From Candidatus Sordicultor aquaticus (GTDB lineage Bacteria > Atribacterota > Atribacteria > Atribacterales > Caldatribacteriaceae): a DNA stretch of 13,389 nt. The DNA is taken from NCBI GenBank assembly GCA_018056825.1, contig JAGPEW010000006.1, forward strand, positions 1 to 13,389. Direction: 5' to 3'. Shown piece after piece: positions 12,944 to 13,389 of this stretch (position 1 is the first letter of the stretch; each line of letters opens with the position of its first letter). A program made the translations under genes and the position numbers. Below the pieces are notes generated by a model. The model did not search any database, was not told where the DNA came from, and saw only the letters and a list, made by a program, of their open reading frames with translations.

Positions 12944-13249
12944 TCAAAGTTTAATCTCTATGTCTACCCCCGCAGGTAAGTCAAGATGCATCAGAGCATC
13001 AACCGTCTTAGGATTGGGGTCCATTATATCGATCAATCTTTTATGAGTTCGCATTTCAAATTGCTCCCGAGATTTTTTATCCACATGAGGAGACCGTAAA
13101 ACAGTATATTTAGCAATCTCAGTGGGTAAGGGTACAGGTCCTGAGACTGCCGCCCCGGTCCTCTCTACGGCCTGCACTATTTTGACCGCCGATTGATCTA
13201 AAATTTGATGGTCATAAGCTTTTAGTTTTATCCTTATCTTTTGAGCCAC
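12944..13249 (-). CDS. rpsJ: Small-subunit ribosomal protein S10 (NusE)
   Basis: S10 is a 30S head protein and, as NusE, also joins transcription antitermination complexes with NusB and NusG. The 101-residue product starts MAQKIRIKLKAYDHQILDQSA and has TGAAVSGPVPLPTEIAKYTVLRSP (about 32-55). It ends with LMHLDLPAGVDIEIKL, all typical. The start is GTG (13247-13249) with GGAGG seven bases upstream at 13257-13261. The tuf stop is only 19 bases upstream. This leaves no room for the long S10 leader known from E. coli, and no promoter is visible in the gap. S10 and EF-Tu are therefore probably co-transcribed. Confidence 0.97.
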   Translation of the reverse strand: MAQKIRIKLKAYDHQILDQSAVKIVQAVERTGAAVSGPVPLPTEIAKYTVLRSPHVDKKSREQFEMRTHKRLIDIMDPNPKTVDALMHLDLPAGVDIEIKL

Positions 13250-13256
13250 TTCTTAG

Positions 13257-13261
13257 CCTCC
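13257..13261 (-). promoter_or_regulatory. Ribosome binding site of rpsJ (GTG start)
   Basis: GGAGG within a purine-rich run (GGGAGGAGGGAGG) that fills most of the tuf-rpsJ gap. It is 7 bases before the GTG at 13249. The run holds two further GGAGG or AGGAGG copies farther upstream, and the nearest one is best placed. Confidence 0.85.
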
Positions 13262-13268
13262 CTCCTCC

Positions 13269-13389
13269 CTATTCAATGATATCAGCAACTACTCCTGCTC
13301 CTACTGTTCTTCCTCCCTCACGGATAGCAAAACGCAATCCTTTCTCCATAGCAATGGGATAGATGAGTTTTACTTCTAAGGTGGCATTA
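13269..13389 (-). CDS. tuf: Elongation factor Tu, C-terminal end (runs off right edge)
   Basis: EF-Tu delivers aminoacyl-tRNA to the ribosome as a GTP complex. Only the last 39 codons and the TAG stop (13269-13271) are in the window. The residues NATLEVKLIYPIAMEKG, followed by LRFAIREGGRTVGAGVVADI and IE, are the closing strands of domain 3, which is nearly invariant in bacterial EF-Tu. The G domain and domain 2 lie beyond the right edge. Its place directly before rpsJ joins the str block (rpsL-rpsG-fusA-tuf) to the S10 block, as in many Gram-positives and thermophiles. Whether a second tuf copy exists elsewhere cannot be judged. Confidence 0.98.
   Translation of the reverse strand, partial: NATLEVKLIYPIAMEKGLRFAIREGGRTVGAGVVADIIE

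Noticed and set aside
1..13389. Mobile elements, CRISPR arrays, tRNA or rRNA genes, toxin-antitoxin pairs or defence genes
   Set aside because: The window is filled by core ribosomal operon genes with tiny gaps. No inverted-repeat ends, direct-repeat arrays, or foreign coding sequence were seen.

Overview
The window is a single continuous stretch of the bacterial S10-spc-alpha ribosomal protein super-operon. All 30 genes lie on the minus strand, so transcription runs from base 13389 down to base 1. It holds the 3' end of tuf, 28 complete genes, and the first 133 codons of rpsD, which runs off the left edge. The largest gap between genes is 34 bases, and eight junctions overlap or have at most one base between genes. 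I see no rRNA, tRNA, mobile element, CRISPR array or convincing terminator.

Order of transcription: tuf (EF-Tu, 3' end); the S10 block rpsJ-rplC-rplD-rplW-rplB-rpsS-rplV-rpsC-rplP-rpmC-rpsQ; the spc block rplN-rplX-rplE-rpsN(Z type)-rpsH-rplF-rplR-rpsE-rpmD-rplO-secY; then adk-map-infA-rpmJ-rpsM-rpsK-rpsD. rpoA and rplQ would be expected just beyond the left edge (inference). The genes supply much of both ribosomal subunits, plus the translocon pore (SecY), the AMP/ADP balance enzyme (Adk), N-terminal Met removal (Map), initiation factor 1 and EF-Tu.

Organism: a bacterium with moderate to low GC, strong AGGAGG ribosome binding sites and a purine-rich coding strand. The adk-map-infA insert after secY, the 61-residue zinc S14, and the zinc forms of S4, L24 and L36 point to a Clostridia-like Gram-positive or a neighbouring deep-branching anaerobe/thermophile type. 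The sequence alone does not fix the phylum. Presence of rpmD (L30) and of tuf directly before rpsJ also fits that range.

This is a core housekeeping region, and I do not see an undescribed system in it. The points worth a second look are small. Eight of 29 visible starts are GTG or TTG. Two long overlaps occur (rplD/rplW 29 bases, rpsQ/rplN 26 bases). There is no room for an E. coli-type S10 leader. A possible hairpin covers the rplE start codon, where S8 feedback acts in E. coli. Several starts were corrected from the longest open frame by ribosome binding site position: rpsH, rplF, rpsN, rplV and rpmC.
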